A stretch of 64,000 nt of DNA from Chryseobacterium oncorhynchi (GTDB taxonomy: Bacteria > Bacteroidota > Bacteroidia > Flavobacteriales > Weeksellaceae): the NCBI RefSeq assembly GCF_002899895.1, contig NZ_PPEI02000001.1, forward strand, positions 558,001 through 622,000. Direction: 5' to 3'. Every line of letters starts with the position of its first letter. The first letter of the stretch is position 1. A model generated the notes under the pieces. The model did not search any database, was not told the origin of the DNA, and saw only the letters and a list, made by a program, of their open reading frames with translations. Made by a program: the position numbers and the translations under genes. Positions 10,470 through 18,374 of the stretch are shown piece by piece.

Positions 10470-10508
10470 AAAATGACTCGGCGGGCTGAAAGCCCGCCGA
10501 GTCATTTT
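10470..10508. terminator. GC-rich perfect hairpin between convergent genes
   Basis: An 18-base perfect stem (AAAATGACTCGGCGGGCT and its complement) with a GAA loop, T-rich on both sides; overlaps the stop codon of the minus-strand gene. Functions as a bidirectional terminator. Its core GGGCT-AAGCCC resembles the REP-like element at 36039-36058. Confidence 0.85.
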
Positions 10509-11097
10509 ATGCCCTTAGCTCATCCAAAAGGGTTTCAATATGCTTGATATATCTTCCATAATAACGGTAGAACCAAAATCTTCCACATACAAAGAGCAAG
10601 AATAATCCTCCTATCACAGAGCCGATTAATATAAGTGCAATTTTCAATTCTCCCAGAGGTTTTGGCCAGGGTATAAATTCTAATACAATAAGCATTTCGC
10701 ACACAATAAACGGAGCAAAACTAATGTAATAAGACAGATAGTATTGCTTATTCAGATTGAGTTGATTAACCAGATCTTTTAAAGATTCATACGTCTTAAG
10801 CTCTGTATTGCTGATATCGTTATACAGTTTAAAAAATTTACTAAAAAAGAAAATCGTAACAATAAGCATTGAAGCAACTAAAACTGTTATGTATAATTGG
10901 AATTTAAAGGGTTTACATAGTGAGCAAACCATAAATGCAAAACCAAAGATAGCAATGACCCACCAAAATTCTGCACGCATATTCTTACGTACTTTTTCAA
11001 GAGGAAGATTGATTTTATTTTTTTGTTCTATGCTAATTTCCGGAGTTTCATCTACAATATCTTCATTCCAGGCATTTTTCAATTCATCTATATTCAT
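10507..11097 (-). CDS. Membrane protein, putative partner of ECF sigma factor
   Basis: 196 residues: a charged N-terminus (MNIDELKNAWNEDIVDETPEISIEQ) then four predicted membrane segments (about 44-62, 67-87, 122-142, 152-172) and a conserved YRYYGRYIKHIETLLDEL tail. Starts 12 bases after the sigma gene stop, so it is co-transcribed with it. Clearly paralogous to the protein at 11746-12561 (same LK..WN.D start, same MRAEFW/MKTEFW and YGRYI...DEL blocks). Genomic position suggests an anti-sigma or sigma-signalling role, but no known anti-sigma domain is recognisable. Confidence 0.85.
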   Translation of the reverse strand: MNIDELKNAWNEDIVDETPEISIEQKNKINLPLEKVRKNMRAEFWWVIAIFGFAFMVCSLCKPFKFQLYITVLVASMLIVTIFFFSKFFKLYNDISNTELKTYESLKDLVNQLNLNKQYYLSYYISFAPFIVCEMLIVLEFIPWPKPLGELKIALILIGSVIGGLFLLFVCGRFWFYRYYGRYIKHIETLLDELRA

Positions 11098-11109
11098 GGG
11101 ATTACTGAT

Positions 11110-11619
11110 TTAATGGTTGTTAATTCTATGTTGGTTTAAGATATCTTTAAGTTTATTTTTTGCGCGGTTCATTTTCACTCTTACATTTCCCTCTGAGATT
11201 CCTATTTCTTCCGCAATCTGCTTTCCTGAAAAATCCTCAAGATAATAGAATATAAAGGCTTTATCGATTGGGTTGAGTTCATGGATAGCCTTATACATCT
11301 CTGCCAGACGTTCTTCTTTACCATAGTCATAATCTTCCTGAGAGATTACATAATTGGAAAGGTCTTCATTAGCTATAAAACTTCTTCTCTTATCTGTTTT
11401 AAGGAAAATAATGGCTGTATTTAAAGCAATCCTGTATAACCAGGTAGAAAATTCACTCTGCCCTTTGAAGCTCGGATATGCTTTCCAAATCTGATAAGTA
11501 ATTTCCTGAAAAAGATCATCCTGATCGTCTTTTTCAGACATATACATTTTGGAAATCTTAAAAATGATTCCCTTATGCTTTTTAATCTTCTGGATAAACT
11601 CTTGCTCTAGTGAGGTCAT
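11110..11619 (-). CDS. ECF sigma-70 family RNA polymerase sigma factor
   Basis: 169 residues. Region 2 is seen in YMSEKDDQDDLFQEITYQIWKAYPSF followed by FSTWLYRIALNTAI; region 4 in LNPIDKAFIFYYLEDFSGK followed by QIAEEIGISEGNVRVKMNRAK, the DNA-contacting helix-turn-helix. Directs transcription of an unknown regulon. First gene of a two-gene operon with the membrane protein at 10507. Same length and strongly similar to the sigma factor at 12573-13082, pointing to duplication of the whole pair. Confidence 0.94.
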   Translation of the reverse strand: MTSLEQEFIQKIKKHKGIIFKISKMYMSEKDDQDDLFQEITYQIWKAYPSFKGQSEFSTWLYRIALNTAIIFLKTDKRRSFIANEDLSNYVISQEDYDYGKEERLAEMYKAIHELNPIDKAFIFYYLEDFSGKQIAEEIGISEGNVRVKMNRAKNKLKDILNQHRINNH

Positions 11620-11676
11620 AGCTTGTTACTCTATAGAGTTAGTTTTCGTTTAAAAAAATTGTTACAGAAAATATTC

Positions 11677-11716
11677 AAAAAAAAATAAAAAGCCCGATAG
11701 AAAAGTCTGTCGGGCT
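11677..11716 (-). terminator. Terminator after the second sigma/membrane pair
   Basis: Stem AGCCCGATAG / CTGTCGGGCT with a G-T pair, followed on the minus strand by a long T run. Confidence 0.85.
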
Positions 11717-11745
11717 TATATTTTCAATGAATAATATTTCAATCT

Positions 11746-12561
11746 CTAATTCAATCTGTTTAGCGCTCTTTGCAGCGTTGTTATATTAATTAAATCCAGT
11801 TTAGCACCGATAATAATGATGATCAAAAGGACCAATGTCAGAAACAAAATAATAAAAATGTATACAGATACAAACCATATCACTGTATTCAGGATATTCC
11901 CTTTGATTCCTAATCTGTTCATGAAAAACTTCTGGGATCGCTCAAACCAGGTCTTTTTCTTTTCAACCCTAGGCTGTACTTCCACCCCATTAAGTTCATC
12001 CACCAAATGTATTACATCATCTATATATCTTCCATACATATAATAAATCCAGTATTTTATAATAAAGCAGACCAGTAGTAACGTAATCAGAAAACTAATC
12101 CCGAAAATTGCCAGATTATATTCCATATCAAAATGAAAATTAATCTTGATCAGGGATAATAGAAAAGCAAGCGGAATGTAGGAAATATAATAGGAAATGT
12201 AGATTTCTTTCGATATCAGCAATTGGGTTTTAAGGTTAAACAGATCGTAATTTGTATTAATACTGTTTTTTTGAAGCAATTTATAAAGCTTAAGAAAGCG
12301 GGAATAAAAGTAAACTATAAAAACAATAGTCAGAACTGTGACAAATGCTGAGATGGTCGTAATATTAGAGTCTGTGGAAGCAAATGGAAAACCGGTAAGA
12401 AGCAATGGCAATGTAACAACCATCAGCCAAAACTCAGTTTTCATATTTATTTTCAGCATCTGAAGCGGAGAATGGATCTCACGTTGTTTTTCCAGGGAAA
12501 TTTCAGGAGGATCCTGCCCAGTATCTTTATTCCAAAGTTCTTTAAAGTTGTCTAACTCCAT
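11746..12561 (-). CDS. Membrane protein, paralogous sigma-factor partner with C-terminal extension
   Basis: 271 residues. The first about 195 align with the protein at 10507-11097: MELDNFKELWNKDTGQDPPEIS, MKTEFWLM, four membrane segments, and YYMYGRYIDDVIHLVDEL. It then adds about 75 residues: a linker (VQPRVEKKKTWFERSQKFF) and a further long hydrophobic segment (IWFVSVYIFIILFLTLVLL) before a short tail. Begins 11 bases after its sigma gene. No known domain; a role in controlling the neighbouring sigma factor is inferred from position only. Confidence 0.85.
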   Translation of the reverse strand: MELDNFKELWNKDTGQDPPEISLEKQREIHSPLQMLKINMKTEFWLMVVTLPLLLTGFPFASTDSNITTISAFVTVLTIVFIVYFYSRFLKLYKLLQKNSINTNYDLFNLKTQLLISKEIYISYYISYIPLAFLLSLIKINFHFDMEYNLAIFGISFLITLLLVCFIIKYWIYYMYGRYIDDVIHLVDELNGVEVQPRVEKKKTWFERSQKFFMNRLGIKGNILNTVIWFVSVYIFIILFLTLVLLIIIIIGAKLDLINITTLQRALNRLN

Positions 12562-12572
12562 AGTCTAATCTA

Positions 12573-13082
12573 TTAATTTGAACCTATACCTTGTTTAGCA
12601 ATGATTTCTTTTAGTCTTTCCTTTGCTCTTTTAAGTTTTACTCTTGCATTCACTTCAGTAATTCCCAGCTGGAGCGCAATTTCTCTCCCCGAAAAATCCT
12701 CTAAAAAGAAAAAGATCAAAGCCTTATCAATAGGACTCAGCTGATGAATAGCCTCATACATCAGCTTCATATTCTTATCATCTGTATCATTATAAGGTTC
12801 CTGTCTGGCATTCAGTCCATCAATGTTTTGATTCTGTATAAAACTACGTTTTTTTTCACTTCGCAAAAATACAATTGCTGTGTTTAGCGCAGTTCTGTAC
12901 AGCCATGTTGAGAAATCACTCCTCTTTTGAAAATCTCCATATGATTTCCAAGCTTGGTAAATAATCTCCTGGTAGAGATCATTTTGGTCGTCCTTATTAT
13001 CCATATACATTTTAGAGATCTTGAAAACAACACCTTTGTGCTTTTCAATTTTCTCTAAAAACTCTTTTTCGGGTGAAGACAT
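12573..13082 (-). CDS. ECF sigma-70 family RNA polymerase sigma factor (paralogue)
   Basis: 169 residues. Region 2: YMDNKDDQNDLYQEIIYQAW and FSTWLYRTALNTAIVFLR; region 4: LSPIDKALIFFFLEDFSGRE followed by IALQLGITEVNARVKLKRAK. Near-identical architecture to the sigma factor at 11110-11619, down to the opening (SxExEFxxKIxKHKGxxFKISKMYM). Followed by its own membrane partner. Promoter specificity unknown. Confidence 0.94.
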   Translation of the reverse strand: MSSPEKEFLEKIEKHKGVVFKISKMYMDNKDDQNDLYQEIIYQAWKSYGDFQKRSDFSTWLYRTALNTAIVFLRSEKKRSFIQNQNIDGLNARQEPYNDTDDKNMKLMYEAIHQLSPIDKALIFFFLEDFSGREIALQLGITEVNARVKLKRAKERLKEIIAKQGIGSN

Positions 13083-13163
13083 GATTTACACACTAATCCT
13101 TGGGCAACGTTAAAAAACGTCACCTTATTATAACACAATACTCAATTTCCAGCCATTAAGTTA

Positions 13164-13203
13164 AAAAATCCTTAAAAAACAAAAGCGTTTATTAAGGATT
13201 TTT
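13164..13203 (-). terminator. Terminator after the GapN-like gene
   Basis: AAAAATCCTTAA / TTAAGGATTTTT stem, 31 bases past the stop of the gene at 13235. Confidence 0.75.
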
Positions 13204-13234
13204 ATTTTATGTTAAATACAACTTCAGATATGAA

Positions 13235-14863
13235 CTAGAAAATATAGTCGGTGCTTAAGAAGTTGGAATCATGTTCTCTCACAATGGTATTTAATAATGT
13301 TTTGTTGGATTCCGTCAGTTTTGCAGCCACCAAAGATCGGATTGAAAATGAACGAAGGGCATCAAAAACAGAAAGCGTTCCCTCTGCACTATCCTTTCTA
13401 CCGGTAAACGGAAATACATCCGGACCACGCTGTGCCTGACAATTGATATTCACACGGCTTACCAGATTTACAAAAGGATCAATGAGTTTCGCTACCTCAT
13501 GTGGATCTTCGCTGAAAATGCTTACCTGCATTCCATGAGAAGCATTCACCTGATAATCTATAGGTTCTTCAATATCCTCAAATGGCACAACAGGAATCAC
13601 AGGACCGAACTGTTCTTCATGATACAGCTTCATATCACTGTTCACAGGATATACTACAGCCGGAAATACAAAAGATTCTTCCGTATAGCCTCCGTCTTTG
13701 TTCAAAACTGTGGCCCCTTTCGATAATGCATCATCAATACATTCTTTCAAATAAGGAGGTTTGTTCACTTCCGGAAGTGGAGTAACTTTCACATCTTTTT
13801 CCCATGGCAATCCGGCTTTCAGGGCAGAAACCGCTTCACTTAACTTTTTGGTAAATTCTGCTGCAATTTCTTTCTGAACAAAGATTAGCTTTAGGGCTGT
13901 ACAACGTTGCCCATTAAAAGAAAGTGCTCCCAGAATACATTCACTCACCGCCACATCAAGGTTTGCATTTTTAGTTACAATCGCGGCATTTTTAGCATCT
14001 AGACTTAAAATTGCTCTTAAACGGTTAACTTTTGGATGCAGCTTTTTCAGCCCATTAGCCACTTTACTAGATCCGATAAAGGCTAGTACGTTAACTTTTC
14101 CGCTTTCCATGATTGGAGTGATGATTTCTGAACCTTTTCCATATAAAGTGTTCACTGTGCCTTTCGGGAAAGCTTCTTTAAATGCATTCAATAAAGGATA
14201 ATGGGCCAGCACACCATGTTTTGGAAGTTTAAATAAAATTGTATTTCCCATGATCAGTGCTGGAATCAATGTAGTAAAGATCTCATTTAACGGATAATTG
14301 AATGGTCCCATACTCAAGACTACTCCAAGCGGTGCTCTTCTGATTTGAGCAATGGTCCCTTCAGCCTCCTGAAAACGGGAAGACTCTCTATCCAGCTCCT
14401 TAAGCGCATCTATTGTTTGATTGATGTAATCTACGGTACGGTCAAACTCCTTGGTAGAATCTGCCAGCGTTTTCCCGATCTCCCACATTAATAATTTAAT
14501 GATCAGATCTCGCTGCTGGATCATCAGGTATACAAACTTCTGCATACATTTGATTCTTCCCTCCACGGACATCGTAGGCCATTCGCCAAGGCCATTATCA
14601 TAGGCTTTTACACAGGCTTCAAGAACTTCCATCGCCTCATCAGGACCGATATTCGGAATGCTTCCCAATAGCTTCCTCTCCAATCCGTTTTCTGTTGGAA
14701 TACAAACAGGGGAATAAATATTTTGGGTATCTCCTTTCCACTCTACCAATTCGCCATTAAGAAGATAGACTTTCTGATGAATTTCAGGAACCTTGAATTC
14801 TTCGGGAATTTCGTTTTCGCTTTTAAAAATATCTTGAAATGATGCACTGTTTACTGAACTCAT
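13235..14863 (-). CDS. gapN: Aldehyde dehydrogenase, NADP-dependent glyceraldehyde-3-phosphate dehydrogenase (GapN) type
   Basis: 542 residues of the ALDH superfamily; the overall pattern and N-terminal extension match proteins annotated as non-phosphorylating GAPDH in flavobacteria, which would convert glyceraldehyde-3-phosphate to 3-phosphoglycerate and yield NADPH. Visible: MGPFNYPLNE (oxyanion Asn), LFKLPKHG (cofactor Lys), FIGSSKVA, the nucleophile in FNGQRCTALK, and EEQFGPVIPV. Odd: the usual general-base motif LELGGK reads LSLDAK here, so the active-site Glu is Ser. Function as GapN is therefore likely but not certain. Monocistronic, with a terminator. Confidence 0.75.
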   Translation of the reverse strand: MSSVNSASFQDIFKSENEIPEEFKVPEIHQKVYLLNGELVEWKGDTQNIYSPVCIPTENGLERKLLGSIPNIGPDEAMEVLEACVKAYDNGLGEWPTMSVEGRIKCMQKFVYLMIQQRDLIIKLLMWEIGKTLADSTKEFDRTVDYINQTIDALKELDRESSRFQEAEGTIAQIRRAPLGVVLSMGPFNYPLNEIFTTLIPALIMGNTILFKLPKHGVLAHYPLLNAFKEAFPKGTVNTLYGKGSEIITPIMESGKVNVLAFIGSSKVANGLKKLHPKVNRLRAILSLDAKNAAIVTKNANLDVAVSECILGALSFNGQRCTALKLIFVQKEIAAEFTKKLSEAVSALKAGLPWEKDVKVTPLPEVNKPPYLKECIDDALSKGATVLNKDGGYTEESFVFPAVVYPVNSDMKLYHEEQFGPVIPVVPFEDIEEPIDYQVNASHGMQVSIFSEDPHEVAKLIDPFVNLVSRVNINCQAQRGPDVFPFTGRKDSAEGTLSVFDALRSFSIRSLVAAKLTESNKTLLNTIVREHDSNFLSTDYIF

Positions 14864-15008
14864 ATTTTTAGTATTTAATAATTTGAATCTGAATTTTTGA
14901 AGAATAAAGGTAGATGTAAAAATTGATTTTAAGAATAATGATTCAATAGATTTGCTCTATTTAAAAGCTATTTGAATGAAAATTAACTCAGCTAACTAAA
15001 AAAAAGAA

Positions 15009-15016
15009 TAATTTTG
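15009..15016 (+). promoter_or_regulatory. -7 promoter element for the exported thiol peroxidase
   Basis: TAATTTTG, 16 bases before the ATG at 15033. Confidence 0.45.
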
Positions 15017-15032
15017 CTAAAAATAAATTTCA

Positions 15033-15605
15033 ATGTTTTCAAAAATAATTTTCAGTACATTATTTTTCTTATCAGCATTTGGTTTCGCTCAAAATACAAA
15101 AACAAGCAATACCGTTTTGATGGGTGGAAAACCTGTACGTACCTATTCCAAATTACCGGCAGTCAATAAACCGGCTCCTAAGTTTGTCCTTACTGATGTT
15201 AGTATGAATGACCAGACTTTAGATTCCTACAAAGGGAAATATGTCATTCTAAACATCTTCCCAAGTGTAGATACAGGGGTTTGTTCTGCATCTGTTCATC
15301 ATTTCAATGAGGATGCTGGTAATCTTCCAAACACAGTAGTTCTTTGTATTTCTAAGGATTTGCCATTTGCCCAAAAGAGATTTTGTGGCGCAGAAGGAAT
15401 CAAAAATGTGGTTATGCTTTCTGACTTTCGTTCTGATTTCGGATGGAACTATGGGGTAGAAATGATAGACTCTCCCATGAAAGGTCTTCTCAGCAGAGCT
15501 GTAGTAGTGATTGACCCATCGGGAAACATCATTTATGAAGAGCAAGTACCGGATATTTCCCAGGAACCGAATTATGAAGCAGCTATTGCAGCTGTAGGAA
15601 AATAA
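15033..15605 (+). CDS. tpx: Thiol peroxidase, exported paralogue
   Basis: 190 residues: a signal peptide (MFSKIIFSTLFFLSAFGFAQ) followed by a full Tpx domain. Peroxidatic Cys in PSVDTGVCSASV, resolving Cys in KRFCGAEG, and SPMKGLLSRAVVV near the end. The domain aligns along its whole length with the cytoplasmic Tpx at 146-649, including the GGKPVRTYSKLPAVN start. Presumably detoxifies peroxides in the periplasm; the reductant there is unknown. The pairing of a cytoplasmic and an exported copy in one window is notable. Confidence 0.92.
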   Translation: MFSKIIFSTLFFLSAFGFAQNTKTSNTVLMGGKPVRTYSKLPAVNKPAPKFVLTDVSMNDQTLDSYKGKYVILNIFPSVDTGVCSASVHHFNEDAGNLPNTVVLCISKDLPFAQKRFCGAEGIKNVVMLSDFRSDFGWNYGVEMIDSPMKGLLSRAVVVIDPSGNIIYEEQVPDISQEPNYEAAIAAVGK

Positions 15606-15628
15606 GCTTTTGCTTTTAATATTATAAA

Positions 15629-15659
15629 TAGCTCCGGCGATCTTCGATCGCCGGAGCTA
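15629..15659. repeat. GC-rich palindrome, REP-like
   Basis: TAGCTCCGGCGATC-TTC-GATCGCCGGAGCTA: a perfect 14-base stem with a 3-base loop in an AT-rich gap. There is no T run directly after it, so it looks more like a repetitive extragenic palindrome than a simple terminator, though it could stop the exported tpx transcript. Confidence 0.65.
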
Positions 15660-15759
15660 CTATTTTAAATTCTTTTTTTTCTTTTTAGTGGTCATCAAAA
15701 TCACTCTTCCTTTTGCTTTCTCTCCATAGATTACGGAATCACTTAATTTCCCGAAGCAT

Positions 15760-16518
15760 TTACAAATGAAAATACCTCGGATCCGGATATTGAAATTCAA
15801 AATTCAGATCTGAAATTAATTTTCCTGGTGAAATAGTTCTGCCTTTATTCGTACGTTCTCCTGAATAAGGCATATCTTTTTGGGCATTGATGATCTCTTC
15901 TTTATTGGGATGAATAGGGGCTACCACATTATAGACTTTGGAATGAGATTTATTTTCCAACATTTTTTCAACAACCGAACAGATATCAGCATAATGAATA
16001 TGATTGACCAGCAAGTCCAAATTTGAAATATTATAATTCTTTAAAAGTCGCTGATCACCCATTAATCCTGCCAGTCTCAAAATATTAACCTTAGGGAATC
16101 TGTTTGTTATTGCACTTTCACTTGGAACATCCTCCGCAGATTGGTCATCTTCTGTAAATTCCTGATCAATATTTGGATATACGCCGGTAGAGCTCATCAT
16201 ATAGAGCTGGCCTTTATAGTCTCCAAGAAATGTAAGCAAATTCTGAGCTCTCTTCTGCAATGGAATTTCAGCTCCTTTTATTCCTGCAAAAGGAACAGTA
16301 ATAATCACCGCATCTAATTGTGATGCAATTTCCCATTCTTGGATTGTTTCGGATCTATCGTCTTCAAAACTAACTTGTGTAACGTGATATCCCTTATCTG
16401 ATAAATCCTGTATTTTAGACTCAGAAGTAGTGGTTGCAAAAATCTTATATTGCCCAGATAATCTTTCTGCAATATGACCACCCAACCAGCCACAACCTAT
16501 AATTCCAATTTTTTTCAT
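15760..16518 (-). CDS. NAD(P)-binding Rossmann protein, SDR/YeeZ-like epimerase family
   Basis: 252 residues. The N-terminal dinucleotide fold is seen in MKKIGIIGCGWLGGHIAERL (GxGxxG), followed by a beta strand IFATTTS. Central MMSSTGVYPN contains the Ser-Ser-Thr-Gly-Val-Tyr arrangement of extended SDRs, and later FPKVNILRLAGLMG. It lacks the usual YxxxK spacing, typical of the short YeeZ-type group. Substrate unknown. Downstream of the plug-domain gene on the same strand, 82 bases apart. Confidence 0.78.
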   Translation of the reverse strand: MKKIGIIGCGWLGGHIAERLSGQYKIFATTTSESKIQDLSDKGYHVTQVSFEDDRSETIQEWEIASQLDAVIITVPFAGIKGAEIPLQKRAQNLLTFLGDYKGQLYMMSSTGVYPNIDQEFTEDDQSAEDVPSESAITNRFPKVNILRLAGLMGDQRLLKNYNISNLDLLVNHIHYADICSVVEKMLENKSHSKVYNVVAPIHPNKEEIINAQKDMPYSGERTNKGRTISPGKLISDLNFEFQYPDPRYFHL

Positions 16519-16600
16519 CTTTCAATATATTAGTTTATTGGATAAAAAACAACTTATTCCGAATGACAATCATCTATATTACATAAATTTCAGCATATTC

Positions 16601-17167
16601 TTATTTTTTACTTTCAATCACAATCACTCCATATTTGCCTCTATCACCATACAGTTTAGTAGCTCCTTCACCAGAAAGTATATTTACGCTTTTCACTTTA
16701 TCTCCGTTTATTTTTTTCATCTTCTTTTCGTTTATTTTTTTATTGTCCAGCAGGATCAATGGTTGTGTGGACTCAATTTCTTCCTCAGTAGGCATGCCCA
16801 GCCACATTGTTTTATTTAACGTATTGTTGATGACTTCTACACCTTGTAATCCTTTTTTAAAATCTACTTTCTTTACTTCTTCATCTTTCAATTCCTGTGC
16901 TTTGGCAGTCGTTATCATTCCACTCGCAGCCAATAATCCTAAGGCTATTTTGGAGGTTAATGAGAAGCCTAAATTTCTTCCAAGCTGATCATCTGTAAAT
17001 CTTCCACAAAGCTTTTTATCAGACTTAAAGCTCATTAAAAGTTCTTCATCCGAATAGCCTGTAAAATCTGTTACTGTTTTAGAACAGACCCCACAGAATT
17101 TTCCTTTTTCATCAGAAGTCATATTCTCCCAATTCTCATGACATGGTTTAGGTATGGTTAGTTTCAT
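16601..17167 (-). CDS. Membrane protein with Cys-rich N-terminus and TonB-plug-like C-terminus
   Basis: 188 residues in three parts. Residues 1-60 hold four Cys (C9, C25, C28, C54) in a pattern CHENWENMTSDEKGKFCGVC..VTDFT..CGRF, which could form a small metal site. Residues about 70-90 (SKIALGLLAASGMITTAKAQ) are a membrane segment. The C-terminal part resembles a TonB receptor plug fragment: KSVNILSGEGATKLYGDRGKYGVIVIESK. This arrangement is common in Bacteroidota proteins of unknown role. No barrel follows, so it is not a transporter by itself. Confidence 0.82.
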   Translation of the reverse strand: MKLTIPKPCHENWENMTSDEKGKFCGVCSKTVTDFTGYSDEELLMSFKSDKKLCGRFTDDQLGRNLGFSLTSKIALGLLAASGMITTAKAQELKDEEVKKVDFKKGLQGVEVINNTLNKTMWLGMPTEEEIESTQPLILLDNKKINEKKMKKINGDKVKSVNILSGEGATKLYGDRGKYGVIVIESKK

Positions 17168-17558
17168 AGTTTCTTTTATCTATAAGGATGCTCTATTAAT
17201 AAATAAGGTTGGAAAGATATTAAAACAATTCTAATTTTCAATTAGTATTTATAGGTATAGTTGGAAATCGCAAGGGCGCAAAGTTTTTAATCTTGAAAAC
17301 CTTTTTTAGGCGCAAGAAAATCAATGATTTTTGGCAAGCAAGGCGTATACTTTATTTGCTCGCAGATATAACAGATTGCGCGGATTCTTTCCATAAAAAT
17401 CTGCTTAATCTCCAAAATCTGTGTGAGGTTTTAAAAGATATACTATTCAATTTTATCACAGATAAAATCCCTGTAACTTATAGCAAAATCTTCTTTATAA
17501 TCATTTGCGTCTTTGTAATTCAAACTATAAAAACTTTGTTGTTCAAGAAAAAAAATAA
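17168..17558. other. Gene-free stretch containing a repeat
   Basis: 391 bases without a convincing gene; mostly occupied by the inverted-repeat element at 17244-17535. The 89-codon plus-strand open frame here reads through the repeat and is not thought to be a gene. Confidence 0.6.
17244..17535. repeat. MITE-like intergenic element with imperfect terminal inverted repeats
   Basis: The left end (AGTATTTATAG then TTGGAAATCGCAAGGGCGCAAAG) is an imperfect inverted copy of the right end (ATTTGCGTCTTTGTAATTCAAACTATAAAAACT). The interior includes TTTGCTCGCAGATATAACAG and a CAATTTTATCACAGATAAAAT segment. Low-complexity 'GCAAAG ... CTTTGC' type elements of this kind are dispersed in flavobacterial genomes. 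No transposase inside; non-autonomous element inferred. Confidence 0.6.
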
Positions 17559-18320
17559 TTAAGATTCTATCAGCATGTCTCCATCTTTCAAAGTCACATA
17601 CTCCTGTCCCACTTCCTCCGAAACGTTCTTCAAATCATAATCATCAAATACCTGAGGGATATAAAATTTCTCATGAGCAAACAATCCGTAATGGATAGGA
17701 ACCAGTTTTTTGGCGTGTAATAAATGGGCTGCTGTAAAGGCTTCCTTTAGATTGAGGGAAGCAGGAACGGGACTATACTCCAATCCGATGACTTCAAAAT
17801 TAACAACGACTCCGTTCACCGGCAGAAATGCGTAATCTATGTTTGGGTTTTCTTTTCCAAGCTTCCAGAATTGGTTGTGCCAGATAGTATCTCCGCCATG
17901 AAATATTTTTGTAGTTGGGCCTTCCACAATCCATGAGGATTGAATTTCTCCCACTCCATCCATTGCAAATACAGGTTTAAAGGTAATATTTCGGTCTGTG
18001 AACGTTTCATCCAGATTTAATACAATCATTTGAACATCATCAATAAGCTTTCTTACAAAGGGTTCTAATCCTGAGTAGACAATCAACTTCCCATCCTTTT
18101 TTAAGCATTTTTTGATGACACTTTTGTCAAAATGGTCTAAATGTAAATGGGTAAACAGGATGTAATCTGCCTGTACATGATCTGAGAATTTCAGAAGTTC
18201 TTCTACAGCCTCTCCCAAGACGGGTTTATAGTAGGAAAAATCTTCTACGGCATCTATCAGGATGGTTTTGTTTTGAGAGACAAGCTTTATTCCAGCCCAG
18301 TTTAGCTTTTGTATTTCCAT
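17559..18320 (-). CDS. MBL-fold metallo-hydrolase, UlaG-like
   Basis: 253 residues, cytoplasmic (no signal). N-terminal LNWAGIKLVSQNKTILIDAVEDF, zinc motif FTHLHLDHFD, then MDGVGEIQSSWIVEG, a second metal/substrate segment KIFHGGDTIWH, and a His in LVPIHYGLFAHEKFY. This is the RNase Z/UlaG-like layout used for phosphodiester or lactone substrates; actual substrate unknown. Lies 54 bases after the Crp/Fnr regulator gene and may be its target or co-transcribed. Confidence 0.85.
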   Translation of the reverse strand: MEIQKLNWAGIKLVSQNKTILIDAVEDFSYYKPVLGEAVEELLKFSDHVQADYILFTHLHLDHFDKSVIKKCLKKDGKLIVYSGLEPFVRKLIDDVQMIVLNLDETFTDRNITFKPVFAMDGVGEIQSSWIVEGPTTKIFHGGDTIWHNQFWKLGKENPNIDYAFLPVNGVVVNFEVIGLEYSPVPASLNLKEAFTAAHLLHAKKLVPIHYGLFAHEKFYIPQVFDDYDLKNVSEEVGQEYVTLKDGDMLIES

Positions 18321-18374
18321 ATTTCTTTTTTCACAAAGGAAAAGACTTAAGAAAGGCTAAACAATAAACAAAAG

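Noticed and set aside
17293-17562. 89-codon plus-strand open frame
   Set aside because: It reads through the inverted-repeat element (TIR-like ends on both sides), has no plausible domain, and codes in a repeat; judged spurious.
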